NCBI RefSeq assembly: GCF_022919095.1
Contig: NZ_CP095073.1
Location: 1,860,001-1,924,000, forward strand
DNA: 64,000 nucleotides
DNA from: Halobacillus salinarum
GTDB lineage: Bacteria; Bacillota; Bacilli; Bacillales; Halobacillaceae
Reading direction: 5' to 3'
Part shown: positions 37,945-46,334 of the stretch, one piece after another
Numbering within the stretch: position 1 is the first letter of the stretch
Layout of the letters: each line of letters starts with the position of its first letter
Program-made: the position numbers and the translations under genes
The notes under the pieces: generated by a model
Seen by the model: only the letters and a program-made list of their open reading frames with translations
Told to the model about the DNA's origin: nothing
Databases searched by the model: none

Positions 37945-38460
37945 ATGCTGAACGTCACTTATAAGGAAGAACCTATCACATTGTCAGGTGAACAATTAAG
38001 TGTGGGGGATCCTGCTCCTGAGTTTACCGTACTGGATAATAAAATGAATCCTGTTACGCTGTCGGACTTTGAAGGCAAGATTAAGCTGATTAGTGTTGTT
38101 CCTTCTATCGACACAGGAGTCTGTGACTCTCAAACACGCCGGTTCAATGAAGATGCCAACCGGCTGGATAATGTGAAGGTTTTAACGATAAGCATGGATC
38201 TTCCTTTTGCCCAGAAACGGTGGGGCGGAAATTCGGGAATTAATAACGTAATTACATTATCAGATCATAAAGATGCTTCTTTTGGTAGGGCATACGGGGT
38301 ATTAATTGAAGAAATGAGGTTATTGACAAGAGCTATTTTTGTTGTAGATACAGAAGACGAATTGTACTATGTGGAATATGTAGAAGAAGCCACTAAGCAT
38401 CCTGATTATGAAAAAGCGATTCAAACGGCGGAATCCTTAAGCGAAGAGCGAGGGAGTTGA
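37945..38460 (+). CDS. tpx: Thiol peroxidase
   Basis: An atypical two-Cys peroxiredoxin of 171 residues that reduces hydrogen and alkyl peroxides with thioredoxin. The peroxidatic Cys is C60 in SVVPSIDTGVCDSQTRRF, a Tpx signature; a resolving Cys expected near residue 94 is not seen, since that helix reads MDLPFAQKRWGGNSGINNV, so the resolving step may use a partner thiol. The usual Tpx motif there has FAQKRFCG, so Phe-Cys is replaced by Trp-Gly. The N-terminal half is otherwise complete (PITLSGEQLSVGDPAPEF-like). AGGAGG precedes the ATG. It heads tpx-ytxK-ackA. Confidence 0.92.
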   Translation: MLNVTYKEEPITLSGEQLSVGDPAPEFTVLDNKMNPVTLSDFEGKIKLISVVPSIDTGVCDSQTRRFNEDANRLDNVKVLTISMDLPFAQKRWGGNSGINNVITLSDHKDASFGRAYGVLIEEMRLLTRAIFVVDTEDELYYVEYVEEATKHPDYEKAIQTAESLSEERGS

Positions 38461-38520
38461 ATCTCATCCATTATTTCGATATGGTATAAAAGGAACGAGT
38501 AGCAAACACGACTTATTGTG

Positions 38521-38550
38521 GCGCATTTTGCAGAAAATGCGCCCTTTTCT
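38521..38550 (+). terminator. Terminator between tpx and ytxK
   Basis: GCGCATTTT (38521-38529) pairs with AAAATGCGC (38534-38542), followed by CCTTTTCT; readthrough to ytxK is possible. Confidence 0.65.
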
Positions 38551-38578
38551 TTGAAATAGGATGATAGGAGGATCAAGA

Positions 38579-39565
38579 TTGAAGCAGGAACATGTGGAAA
38601 CCTTATATAAGTGGATTGATGAATGTTCGATGAAAATTTCTGAAGGTATGAACCTTACTTATCTGGAGGCTCTTACTGAGACACTGGAAGTATTATTCAA
38701 CACCAAACCTTTTTCTGACATGGGGAGCGAATTAAAGACTTATCTTACCAACCAATTAACTAAAGTAAACACAAATTCATATGACAAAGAAGAAATTCGA
38801 AAGGCCATCCAGCTGGCAATTTTAAAGGGAATGAAGGATGCGACGCAGCAGCAGCACCTGGTTACACCGGACTCTGTAGCTATGTTTATGGGTTACATCA
38901 CTTCAAAACTATTTGAAAACCAAGATGAATTGAGAGTATTTGACCCTGCATGTGGAACGGGGAATCTATTAACATCCGTGCTTAATCAGCTGGACAAGAA
39001 TGTGTTTGCTTATGGGAGTGAAGTAGATCGTACCCTTCTTCAATTGGCTGCTGCTAATGCGAATTTACAGCAAAATCAAGTGGAGTTCTTTCATCAAGAC
39101 AGCCTGCGCCCATTCTTACTTGAGCCAGTAGATTTTGTCCTTGCCGATTTACCGGTTGGATATTATCCCGATGATGTACAAGCAGCTGATTATCAGCTGA
39201 AAGCTGAAGAAGGTCATTCCTATTCCCATCATTTATTTATTGAACAAGGGTTGAATTACGCTAAACAAGGCGGATTTTTAATGTTTATGGTTCCCAATTT
39301 TTTATTTGACAGTGAACAGTCTGAACAATTAAAAACTTATCTTCGGGAAACAGCCCATATTGTTGGCATGCTGCAGCTTCCTGAAACACTTTTTAAAAAC
39401 GAAAGGCATGGAAAAAGTATTTTGATTCTTCAAAAGAAAGGAAATCACACCAAAGCGCCTAAACAGGCACTGCTTGTCAAGCTTCCTTCCTTTAAAGACC
39501 CTGATTCCATGGCGAATATTATTGCCCAGATGAACAACTGGTTTGACACTTATAAACCGACATAA
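38579..39565 (+). CDS. ytxK: Class I SAM-dependent methyltransferase YtxK
   Basis: A 328-residue protein of the N6-adenine DNA-methylase-like fold. Motif I is FDPACGTGNLLTSVL (near residue 121) and motif IV is VLADLPVGYYPDD, where the usual NPPY is replaced by DLPVGYY, so classical DNA-adenine activity is doubtful. A helical N-terminal domain occupies residues 1-105. It starts with TTG at 38579, six bases after AGGAGG; an ATG at 38561 would place that ribosome site inside the gene. Located between tpx and ackA as in B. subtilis. The methyl acceptor is unknown. Confidence 0.87.
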   Translation: MKQEHVETLYKWIDECSMKISEGMNLTYLEALTETLEVLFNTKPFSDMGSELKTYLTNQLTKVNTNSYDKEEIRKAIQLAILKGMKDATQQQHLVTPDSVAMFMGYITSKLFENQDELRVFDPACGTGNLLTSVLNQLDKNVFAYGSEVDRTLLQLAAANANLQQNQVEFFHQDSLRPFLLEPVDFVLADLPVGYYPDDVQAADYQLKAEEGHSYSHHLFIEQGLNYAKQGGFLMFMVPNFLFDSEQSEQLKTYLRETAHIVGMLQLPETLFKNERHGKSILILQKKGNHTKAPKQALLVKLPSFKDPDSMANIIAQMNNWFDTYKPT

Positions 39566-39590
39566 TTGTGAGAAAATAAAAACAATAGGA

Positions 39591-39604
39591 AGTAAACGTT
39601 ACCA
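39591..39604 (+). promoter_or_regulatory. cre site (CcpA) upstream of ackA
   Basis: AGTAAACGTTACCA differs from the TGWNANCGNTNWCA pattern at two positions. It is centred about 55 bases before the predicted transcription start, the position from which CcpA activates ackA in B. subtilis. Confidence 0.65.
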
Positions 39605-39617
39605 TGTTTGTTTCGCC

Positions 39618-39646
39618 TTGAAAATGCCTGAAACGGGTGATTTAAT
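39618..39646 (+). promoter_or_regulatory. Promoter of ackA
   Basis: TTGAAA (39618-39623), a 17-bp spacer and TTTAAT (39641-39646), about 50 bases before the ackA start. Confidence 0.6.
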
Positions 39647-39696
39647 GTTAAGTGGTATTAAGATACGAACCTACTTTTTTGAGGGGATGAACAACG

Positions 39697-40884
39697 TTGA
39701 ATAAAATTCTTGCGATAAATGCAGGCAGTTCTTCTTTAAAGTTTCAGTTAATAGAAATGCCTGAAGAAAAAGTCATTACGAAAGGTCTTGTAGAAAGAAT
39801 TGGTATCGAAAACTCTGTGTTTACCATAGAGGTAAATGGAGAAAAAGATACTCAGGTAACGGATATTCCAGATCATGCAGTAGCTGTCAATATATTATTA
39901 ACAAAGCTTACGGACAATGGCATCATCCAATCCCTGGATGAAATTAACGGCGTCGGCCACCGTGTAGTGCATGGTGGAGAATGGTTTAGTGACTCCGTTC
40001 TCATTACTGAGGAAGTCATCAAAGAAATTGGAGATGTGTCCGAATTGGCACCTCTTCATAACCCGGCTAACTTAACCGGCATCCTTGCTTTCCGTGAAGT
40101 GCTTCCTCACGTGCCTCACGTGGCTGTGTTTGATACGGCATTCCACCAATCTATGCCTGAGCAGTCCTACTTGTACAGTCTTCCTTATGAATATTATGAG
40201 AAGTATGGAATTCGAAAATATGGGTTCCATGGCACTTCTCATAAATACGTATCACAACGTGCCGCTGAAATGCTCGGAAGACCGATTGAAGAACTTCGCC
40301 TGCTTTCCTGCCATTTAGGAAATGGGGCAAGTATTGCCGCAATCGAAGGTGGAAAATCGATCGACACATCTATGGGCTTTACTCCGCTTGCCGGTGTTAC
40401 TATGGGAACACGTTCAGGAAACATAGATCCTGCCCTTATCCCTTTCATTATGGAGAAAACAGGGAAGACGGCTAATGAAGTGATGAATGTCTTGAATAAA
40501 GAAAGTGGCATGCTTGCCTTATCTGGATTCTCCAGTGATCTACGTGATATTGAGCAGAAATCTAATGAAGGAGACAAGCGGGCTGAGCTTGCCTTAGAAG
40601 TTTTTGCCGCTCGCATCCACAAATATATCGGTTCCTATGCTGCTCGCATGCATGGGATTGATGGAATTATCTTTACTGCAGGAGTAGGGGAGAACAGTAC
40701 TACAATGCGTGAACGTGTCCTTAAAGGACTGGAATTTATGGGAGTGTACTGGGATCCATCCCTGAATAAGGTAAGAGGAAAAGAAGCCTTTTTAAACTAC
40801 CCTCATTCCCCTGTAAAAGTGATGATCATTCCGACGAATGAAGAGGTTATGATTGCTAGGGATACAGTTGAAAAAGGTTTGTAA
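39697..40884 (+). CDS. ackA: Acetate kinase
   Basis: A 395-residue ASKHA-fold kinase interconverting acetate plus ATP and acetyl phosphate, for overflow metabolism. Signatures: [14 protein letters not shown] at the N-terminus, [56 protein letters not shown]. Length is the same as in B. subtilis. Start TTG at 39697 with GAGGGG upstream. The cre-plus-promoter arrangement predicts CcpA activation in rich carbon. pta is not in the window. Confidence 0.96.
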   Translation: MNKILAINAGSSSLKFQLIEMPEEKVITKGLVERIGIENSVFTIEVNGEKDTQVTDIPDHAVAVNILLTKLTDNGIIQSLDEINGVGHRVVHGGEWFSDSVLITEEVIKEIGDVSELAPLHNPANLTGILAFREVLPHVPHVAVFDTAFHQSMPEQSYLYSLPYEYYEKYGIRKYGFHGTSHKYVSQRAAEMLGRPIEELRLLSCHLGNGASIAAIEGGKSIDTSMGFTPLAGVTMGTRSGNIDPALIPFIMEKTGKTANEVMNVLNKESGMLALSGFSSDLRDIEQKSNEGDKRAELALEVFAARIHKYIGSYAARMHGIDGIIFTAGVGENSTTMRERVLKGLEFMGVYWDPSLNKVRGKEAFLNYPHSPVKVMIIPTNEEVMIARDTVEKGL

Positions 40885-40890
40885 ATGGTT

Positions 40891-40930
40891 CAGCCGGCGG
40901 AGATGCTTCTCTGCCGGCTGTTATTTATTT
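40891..40930 (+). terminator. Terminator after ackA
   Basis: CAGCCGGCGGAG (40891-40902) pairs with CTCTGCCGGCTG (40909-40920, one G-U) and is followed by TTATTTATTT. Confidence 0.65.
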
Positions 40931-41013
40931 ATAGAGAGCGTACGAATCACCTTTTATTCTGTTTGTATTAAGGCTACAATTAACATAGATCAACCTTTAA
41001 GGAGCTGATGGTC

Positions 41014-41853
41014 TTGTCTCGAGAAAGCATGGCGGAAGAATTAAAAAAGTGGATTGACCATATTAAAGGGTATCAGGCGAATGATTTTGAAATGATGTAC
41101 GATGACTGGGTAAACCAGAGCTTCTATCATTTAGATGAAAAAGTGAAATATAGATTTTTTTCAAGACTGGATACTTGGCTCTTTCATTCTCATGCATTTT
41201 TGCAAGGGACTTCTTTTCAAAATGATGCGAGAGAACGAATATTAAAAATTGGACGAATTTTTAATAATGAAATTGAAGAAATCAATGACATGAAGGAACT
41301 TTCGATAGATCAATTAACGTACATAGCAGAACAGCAGGTAGCCAGAGGCCGGTTATACTCGTTTGCCCAGGGAGGCTTAACGGGAACGGGGGGGTGGCTT
41401 CTATTAGGTGTGGACTTTCCTGTAATGATGATTTTAAATCTGCGGGCTGTACAATTAATCGGACTTACCTTTGGCCATGAAATGAATCACCCCTATGAAA
41501 TGCTGCTTTCGTTAAAAGTATTTCACGCGGCGACCCTTCCTAAGCGAATGCAGTCGTACGCATGGGAAGATTTGGCGGCCGAAGTCAAAAATCAAAAAGA
41601 TCCGTATGTTTTTGAAGCGAACGATCAGCTTACGAATGAAAAATGGCTGGAGCAGCCCTTTAAACAGACGTTCAAATCTCTGTTCATATTAATGTTCAGG
41701 AAAAAATTATTTCAAGGGATTCCGCTTATCAGCGTGGGAATAGGGGCGTATTCTAATTTTCAGCTGACAAAGCAGGTGACTGAATTTGCCTTAAAGTTTT
41801 ATCAGTACCGTTATTTCAAGATGGAACAGGAGAATGGACATGACTATACATAA
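41014..41853 (+). CDS. EcsC family protein
   Basis: A 279-residue protein of the EcsC family, named after the third gene of an ABC-exporter operon but of unknown action. Typical central features are the Gly-rich hydrophobic segment GGLTGTGGWLLLGVDFPVMMILNLRAVQLIG (about residues 120-150, in two parts) and a helical rest with many Lys/Glu; it may associate with the membrane. TTG at 41014 is preferred since AAGGAG is nine bases upstream, whereas the ATG at 41008 is only three bases from it. Its end overlaps the moaB start by 14 bases. Confidence 0.78.
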   Translation: MSRESMAEELKKWIDHIKGYQANDFEMMYDDWVNQSFYHLDEKVKYRFFSRLDTWLFHSHAFLQGTSFQNDARERILKIGRIFNNEIEEINDMKELSIDQLTYIAEQQVARGRLYSFAQGGLTGTGGWLLLGVDFPVMMILNLRAVQLIGLTFGHEMNHPYEMLLSLKVFHAATLPKRMQSYAWEDLAAEVKNQKDPYVFEANDQLTNEKWLEQPFKQTFKSLFILMFRKKLFQGIPLISVGIGAYSNFQLTKQVTEFALKFYQYRYFKMEQENGHDYT

Positions 41854-42352
41854 TCACAGGCGGCAAGCGGTGCAAAGCGTAAAGTGCAAAATCATCACCA
41901 TAAGTGACACACGAACGAAAGAAAATGATAAGAGCGGAAGAATGATGAAGGAGTATCTCGAAGGTGCTGTTCATGAAGTCTTAAATTACACGATCATTAA
42001 AGATGAACAATCGGCGATTGAAGAAGCTGTTAAGGAAGGAATCAACAATCCGGAAATTGAAGCCATACTTACAAATGGCGGTACAGGTATCGCTCCAAGA
42101 GACGTTACTATCGAAGTAGTGGAGTCATTATATGATAAACACATTCCAGGATTTGGCGAACTGTTCCGTATGCTGAGTTATACAGAGGACATCGGCTCAG
42201 CTTCTCTGCTTTCAAGAGCTTCTGCCGGTATAGTGGGGAAAACGGCTGTATTCTCGACTCCTGGATCCAGTGGAGCCGTCAAACTTGCTATGACTCAATT
42301 AATTCTACCAGAACTAGGTCACGTCACTGCAGAAATGAAAAAAAAGGAATAA
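41840..42352 (+). CDS. moaB: Molybdenum cofactor biosynthesis protein MoaB
   Basis: A 170-residue MogA/MoaB-fold protein implicated in adenylating molybdopterin. The family core is seen in CKIITISDTRTKENDKSG (near residue 16), LTNGGTGIAPRDVT (near 72), GFGELFRMLSYTEDIGSASLLSRA and FSTPGSSGAVKLAM. ATG at 41840 is chosen, seven bases after CAGGAGA; ATG at 41834 is too close. It overlaps the EcsC-family gene. No other molybdopterin gene lies nearby, as usual for the Bacillus location next to ackA. Confidence 0.92.
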   Translation: MTIHNHRRQAVQSVKCKIITISDTRTKENDKSGRMMKEYLEGAVHEVLNYTIIKDEQSAIEEAVKEGINNPEIEAILTNGGTGIAPRDVTIEVVESLYDKHIPGFGELFRMLSYTEDIGSASLLSRASAGIVGKTAVFSTPGSSGAVKLAMTQLILPELGHVTAEMKKKE

Positions 42353-42384
42353 AACTAGAAACTCCTCATCCGTAGATGAGGAGT
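42353..42384 (-). terminator. Hairpin between moaB and the universal stress gene
   Basis: ACTCCTCATC (42361-42370) pairs perfectly with GATGAGGAGT (42375-42384). On the minus strand it is followed by TTTCTAGTTTT, so it more likely ends the stress gene; the plus strand lacks T. Confidence 0.55.
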
Positions 42385-42389
42385 AAAAA

Positions 42390-42842
42390 TTAAGGTTTTT
42401 CGTCATTGTCCCGTACTACAAGGACATCACAATTAGCATAACGCGTAATGTGCTCAGAAACACTTCCGATGAAAAAGCGTTCCATGGCATTCAGTCCAGT
42501 AGCACCGCAGATAATTAAGTCCGCCTGATGCTTAGGGGCAACGTCTTTTGCGATTTTTACTTTTGGAGAGCCATAGTCGATGTCTACCACTACATTGGTG
42601 ACTCCTGAATCATTCGCTTTTTGCTGATATTCATCTAAGAGCTCAGTAGCATACTTTTCAGCCCGAATGGCGAGTGAGCGGTCATAAGCTTCTACCGTGG
42701 CAAATGCACGGGTATCTACGACATGAGATAAAATGAGCTTTGCATCATTTCGTTTTGCAATATCAATAGCCTTTTTAAAAGCCACCTCTGCGGTTTCAGA
42801 GCCATCAACTGCCACGACAATATCTTTGTACTCGAATTTCAT
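42390..42842 (-). CDS. Universal stress protein (UspA family)
   Basis: A 150-residue UspA-type protein. The ATP-binding pattern G-2x-G-9x-G(S/T) is present in ICGATGLNAMERFFIGSVSEHI near residue 115-135 (in two parts), with DIVVAVDGSETAEVA at the N-terminus and CDVLVVRD at the end. Such proteins bind ATP and are induced by stress; the precise role is not known. ATG at 42842 or the GTG just before it; GGGAG is upstream. A TGA-TATAAT extended -10 lies at 42870-42878 on the minus strand. Confidence 0.9.
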   Translation of the reverse strand: MKFEYKDIVVAVDGSETAEVAFKKAIDIAKRNDAKLILSHVVDTRAFATVEAYDRSLAIRAEKYATELLDEYQQKANDSGVTNVVVDIDYGSPKVKIAKDVAPKHQADLIICGATGLNAMERFFIGSVSEHITRYANCDVLVVRDNDEKP

Positions 42843-43054
42843 CACTAGACACTCCCTTCCTTTACTTTAATTATATCATGTAAATTGCCAGTATTGCTTA
42901 TTGTCTTACGATTATTATGGGGATTGTGTGAACATAATAGGGATGCCGGCCCCTTTGGAGAAAGGATTCGGAGTTAGGCGTAAACTTGTGTGTCCACGCT
43001 AATTACCCCTGCGCACTCAGCTGATTGGCTTGGTCCTTTTCATGTTGCTGGCCC

Positions 43055-43469
43055 ATGCAAAAAGGAAATGCAGCTATTCCTAACGATGGACGGGAGGCAT
43101 CCTTAGGTCAGAAACAATCCACTCCTTATCACAATAAAGTTATGAAAAATCCGTCTCTGGTAAAACAAGCTTTCCGGAGTATTTTCATTCAGGTACATTC
43201 GTTTCATATAGTAAAAGTCGCTTAAAGATGGATGGGAATCACCACTGTTCCGAGGGCAGAAAGAATTTGGATGATTACTTGCAGAAGCATGGGGATCAAT
43301 GTTATGAAATAATTGAACGGAGCCACAGTCCTTTACACTTTAATAAAGAGAAGTTTCTGATCCAGCCAACACCAGTGACTTGGTGTCCAGGCATAACTCG
43401 TTATATTTGCAGAAGCTGTTACACCAGATACATAATGAACAACAGGAACATTTGAAAAGAGAAGCTTAG
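43055..43469 (+). pseudogene. Possible frameshifted unknown ORF
   Basis: Between 42843 and 43651 there is no intact gene, but protein-like frames join if two single bases are restored. Segment 1 starts at 43055 (MQKGNAAIPNDGREASLGQ); segment 2, 43138 to about 43353, is open and hydrophilic (LKMDGNHHCSEGRKNLDDYL); segment 3, about 43354-43469, ends with TAG (SRHNSLYLQKLLHQIHNEQQ). Each join needs one added A within an A run. The stop is directly followed by a long hairpin. No family is recognised and no ribosome site is visible, so this may be a decayed gene or chance. Confidence 0.3.
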
Positions 43470-43527
43470 CTGAATAAGAATCCGGGTGTACACTTACATG
43501 CCAAAACTCCTGGACTTCTGTTCAGCT
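43468..43527. other. Long imperfect hairpin upstream of the SDR gene
   Basis: AGCTGAA (43468-43474), AGAA and TCCGGG pair with CCTGGA, TTCT and TTCAGCT (43521-43527), giving about 17 pairs with small internal bulges. There is no T run after it. The rest of 42843-43651 shows a possible extended -10 for the stress gene and nothing else clear. Confidence 0.45.
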
Positions 43528-43651
43528 GTGCGTGCTTTCACGTAGATACATTCACTTCTCCTTAGACGAAATCTTTGTACAAAACAGAAATTTACGTGTG
43601 AATAGACGAACTGCACTCATCAAGAACCTTGAATCAAGGAGGAAGTCCGAT

Positions 43652-44410
43652 ATGCGCCATGCCATTATTACAGCAGGATCGAAAGGGTTAGGTAAGAAAG
43701 TTACCGAACATTTTTTAAGGAAAGGACATTCAGTAACCGTTACATACCGGAGCGATAAGGAGAAAGCTATGCAGCTTTACGAGGAGTTTCCTCACTTAAC
43801 CGATCGCATTCATATTATACGAACGGATGTGACTTCAAGGCAGGATTTATTTGCTCTCGTCGATGAAACGATCGACCGCTTTGGACGAGTGGATTTCTTA
43901 GTCAACAATGCCGGCCCTTATATTTTTGAACGAAAAAAATTGATGGATTATTCAACAGAAGAGTGGGACGCTATGATTAGAGGCAATTTAGATGCTGCTT
44001 TTTTTCTATTGAAGAAAACAGTCCCGCACATGAGAAAACAGAAGTTTGGCCGCATTATTAATTATGGTTTCCAAGGTGCTGGAGAAGCTTCGGGGTGGAT
44101 TTACAGGTCCGCTTTTGCTGCTGCAAAAGTAGGGCTTGTATCCCTGACGAAGACATTAGCATTAGAAGAGGCTGAGAATGGGATTACTTCCAATATGATA
44201 TGTCCTGGAAACATTAAAGGAAATTTAAAAGAATCCACCATTCAAGAGGCAAGAAACAAGGTCGATCCAGATACACCGATTGGAAGGCCCGGAACAGGGG
44301 AAGATATTGCACGAACCATTTCTTTTCTTTGTGAAGAGGATTCAGATATGATTACCGGCACGATCTATGAAGTAACAGGAGGATTAGATGTGATCCATCG
44401 TCATCTGTAG
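43652..44410 (+). CDS. ytkK: Short-chain dehydrogenase-like protein YtkK
   Basis: A Rossmann-fold SDR of 252 residues. The cofactor loop is TAGSKGLGKKV (residues 7-17, Thr-Ala-Gly start instead of TGGxxGIG), NNAG is kept, but the catalytic YxxxK appears as SAFAAAKVGL, with Phe replacing Tyr, and the usual catalytic Ser site reads NYGFQGAG. Classical reductase chemistry is therefore doubtful. The C-terminal GRPGTGEDIARTISFLCEE and MITGTIYEVTGG are standard. ATG at 43652 follows AAGGAGG by nine bases. The name follows a similar Bacillus protein by memory. Monocistronic; substrate unknown. Confidence 0.85.
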   Translation: MRHAIITAGSKGLGKKVTEHFLRKGHSVTVTYRSDKEKAMQLYEEFPHLTDRIHIIRTDVTSRQDLFALVDETIDRFGRVDFLVNNAGPYIFERKKLMDYSTEEWDAMIRGNLDAAFFLLKKTVPHMRKQKFGRIINYGFQGAGEASGWIYRSAFAAAKVGLVSLTKTLALEEAENGITSNMICPGNIKGNLKESTIQEARNKVDPDTPIGRPGTGEDIARTISFLCEEDSDMITGTIYEVTGGLDVIHRHL

Positions 44411-44558
44411 AAAAACTGAAAATTCGAATACCTTTTAAAAGGGTATGGAATTTTGAATGGATTTGTTACAATGGGAAGGCTTACACCGGACGCGGCATTT
44501 ACTTCAGGGAAAGTGTAAGAGGAGTTCTTTAGAGAATCGAATGGGAGGCTGGATGCTC

Positions 44559-45676
44559 ATGAAAATCGGAGTACCAAGAGAAGTCAAAAACAATGAAAAT
44601 CGCATAGCTATGACCCCAGCAGGCGTTATTTCACTAAAAAATGCTGGTCACGAAGTATATGTCGAGCAGGGTGCTGGTTTAGGTTCAAGTTTTACAGATG
44701 AACAATACCAGGAAGCAGGAGCTGTGATCGTAGCAACGGCGCAGGAAGCGTGGAGTCAGGAAATGGTGATGAAGGTTAAGGAACCACTTCCAGAAGAATA
44801 TACTTATTTTTATGAAGGTCTTATTTTATTTACTTATTTACATTTAGCACCTGAGCCTGAACTAACGAAGGCATTAATTGAGAATAAAGTGGTAGCTATC
44901 GCCTATGAAACGGTACAGCTGCCTAATGGCTCCCTGCCATTGTTGACTCCGATGAGTGAAGTGGCGGGACGTATGGCTTCCCAAATCGGTGCTCAGTTCC
45001 TTGAAAAATCACATGGAGGTAAAGGCATTCTCTTAGGAGGAATCCCTGGTGTAAGAAGGGGACGGGTCACGGTTATTGGTGGTGGAGTCGTTGGAACGAA
45101 TGCTGCCAAAATCGCGATGGGCTTAGGCGCAGATGTCACTATTATTGATTTGAATCCGGAGCGTCTCCGCCAGCTGGATGATATCTTTGGCTCAGACATC
45201 AATACGCTTATGTCGAACCCCTTAAACATTCAGGAATCTCTACAGGAATCTGATTTGGTCATTGGAGCTGTTTTAATTCCTGGAGCAAAAGCCCCTAAAT
45301 TAGTGACCGAGGATATGGTTCAATCCATGCCGGAAGGTTCAGTGATCGTTGATGTAGCCATCGACCAAGGGGGATTTTTGCTACGACTGACCGGATCACC
45401 ACACATGATGATCCTACCTATGTAAAACATGGGGTAGTTCATTATGCTGTAGCAAATATGCCTGGTGCGGTTCCACGTACATCCACCATTGGTTTAACAA
45501 ACGTTACAGTCCCTTACGCCCTTCAGTTGGCAAATAAAGGCTATAAGCAGGCATGTAAGGATAACGAAGCATTATTTAAAGGCATTAATACTGCTGAAGG
45601 ATATGTGACATATCAGGCGGTTGCTGAAGCGCATGGGCTGGAATATGCAAGTGCGCATGAATTATTAAAGATTTAA
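44559..45676 (+). pseudogene. ald: Alanine dehydrogenase, frameshifted
   Basis: NAD-dependent alanine dehydrogenase converts alanine to pyruvate and ammonia, used for alanine use and sporulation. Visible are [15 protein letters not shown], the substrate region THLAP-like [21 protein letters not shown], the NAD loop [17 protein letters not shown] and [11 protein letters not shown]. Reading breaks at the G run at 45370-45374: adding one G restores [20 protein letters not shown], which joins the second frame beginning [18 protein letters not shown] and ends at 45676, for about 372 residues. Either a true frameshift or a base-calling error. Start: ATG 44559 or 44553 behind GGGAGG. Confidence 0.85.
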
Positions 45677-45690
45677 ATACGTCTATGAGA

Positions 45691-45725
45691 AAATCAGCAG
45701 ATGCAAAAAATCTGCTGATTTTTTT
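45691..45725 (+). terminator. Terminator after ald
   Basis: AAATCAGCAGAT (45691-45702) pairs perfectly with ATCTGCTGATTT (45710-45721), ending in a 7-base T run. Confidence 0.92.
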
Positions 45726-45809
45726 AAAATTTAAATAGAGAATGAAACCTTATTCGTGATTCATCCGTACATACAGATATCAAGAGAAATGCGAAGGTGA
45801 GGTGAGCAT

Positions 45810-46319
45810 TTGGGCTTTTTTTCGAGAATGTTTTCAAAAAAGAAAGAAGCACCAGAAGTAAAGGAGAGGACTGCATTATCGATCCAAGTCGGGGATATCG
45901 TAACTTACGATCTCGTTGATTATGAAGTGGTCGGCAAAATCTCTTACCGAGATGGTTCATACGAATGGTTTGCCTATCAATTACTGGAAGGCAGTAATAC
46001 GAAGTGGCTGTCTGCTGAAATGGATGATGAGCTTGAATTAGGGATCTATGTTACAGTTAATTTACAAGTGAATCCCCCATTTCCAAAGCAGCTTACCTAT
46101 GAAGGAACCACTTATTATAAAGATGAAGAAGGGGAAGCACATGTAAAAGGGGAAGGCAGAAGCCGGAATATTGATAACCGGTCTACACGCTATGCTGATT
46201 ATATTTCGGATGATGAAGAATCATACCTCAGTCTTGAGTCATGGGGAAGTGAAATTGAAGTCAGCTACGGTTATGATATAGAGCCATATGAAATAAAGAT
46301 TATCGCAGGATCAAATTAA
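45810..46319 (+). CDS. DUF4178 family protein of the PspA module
   Basis: A 169-residue soluble beta-rich protein with a short basic N-terminus (MGFFSRMFSKKK) and the DUF4178 core: LSIQVGDIVTYDLVDYEVVG (about residues 23-42), WFAYQLLEGSNTKWLSAEMD (55-74), then YEGTTYYKDEEGEAHVKGEG. This domain recurs beside PspA, DUF350 and spermidine-synthase-like genes. Start is TTG at 45810 behind GGTGAGGTGAG. It is the first gene of the module, 15 bases before pspA. Its action is unknown; a scaffold or sensor role at the membrane is only inferred. Confidence 0.78.
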   Translation: MGFFSRMFSKKKEAPEVKERTALSIQVGDIVTYDLVDYEVVGKISYRDGSYEWFAYQLLEGSNTKWLSAEMDDELELGIYVTVNLQVNPPFPKQLTYEGTTYYKDEEGEAHVKGEGRSRNIDNRSTRYADYISDDEESYLSLESWGSEIEVSYGYDIEPYEIKIIAGSN

Positions 46320-46334
46320 AAAGGAGGATCTTTG

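Noticed and set aside
44993-45229. 78-codon minus-strand frame inside ald
   Set aside because: Antisense to the conserved NAD-binding part of ald; no support.
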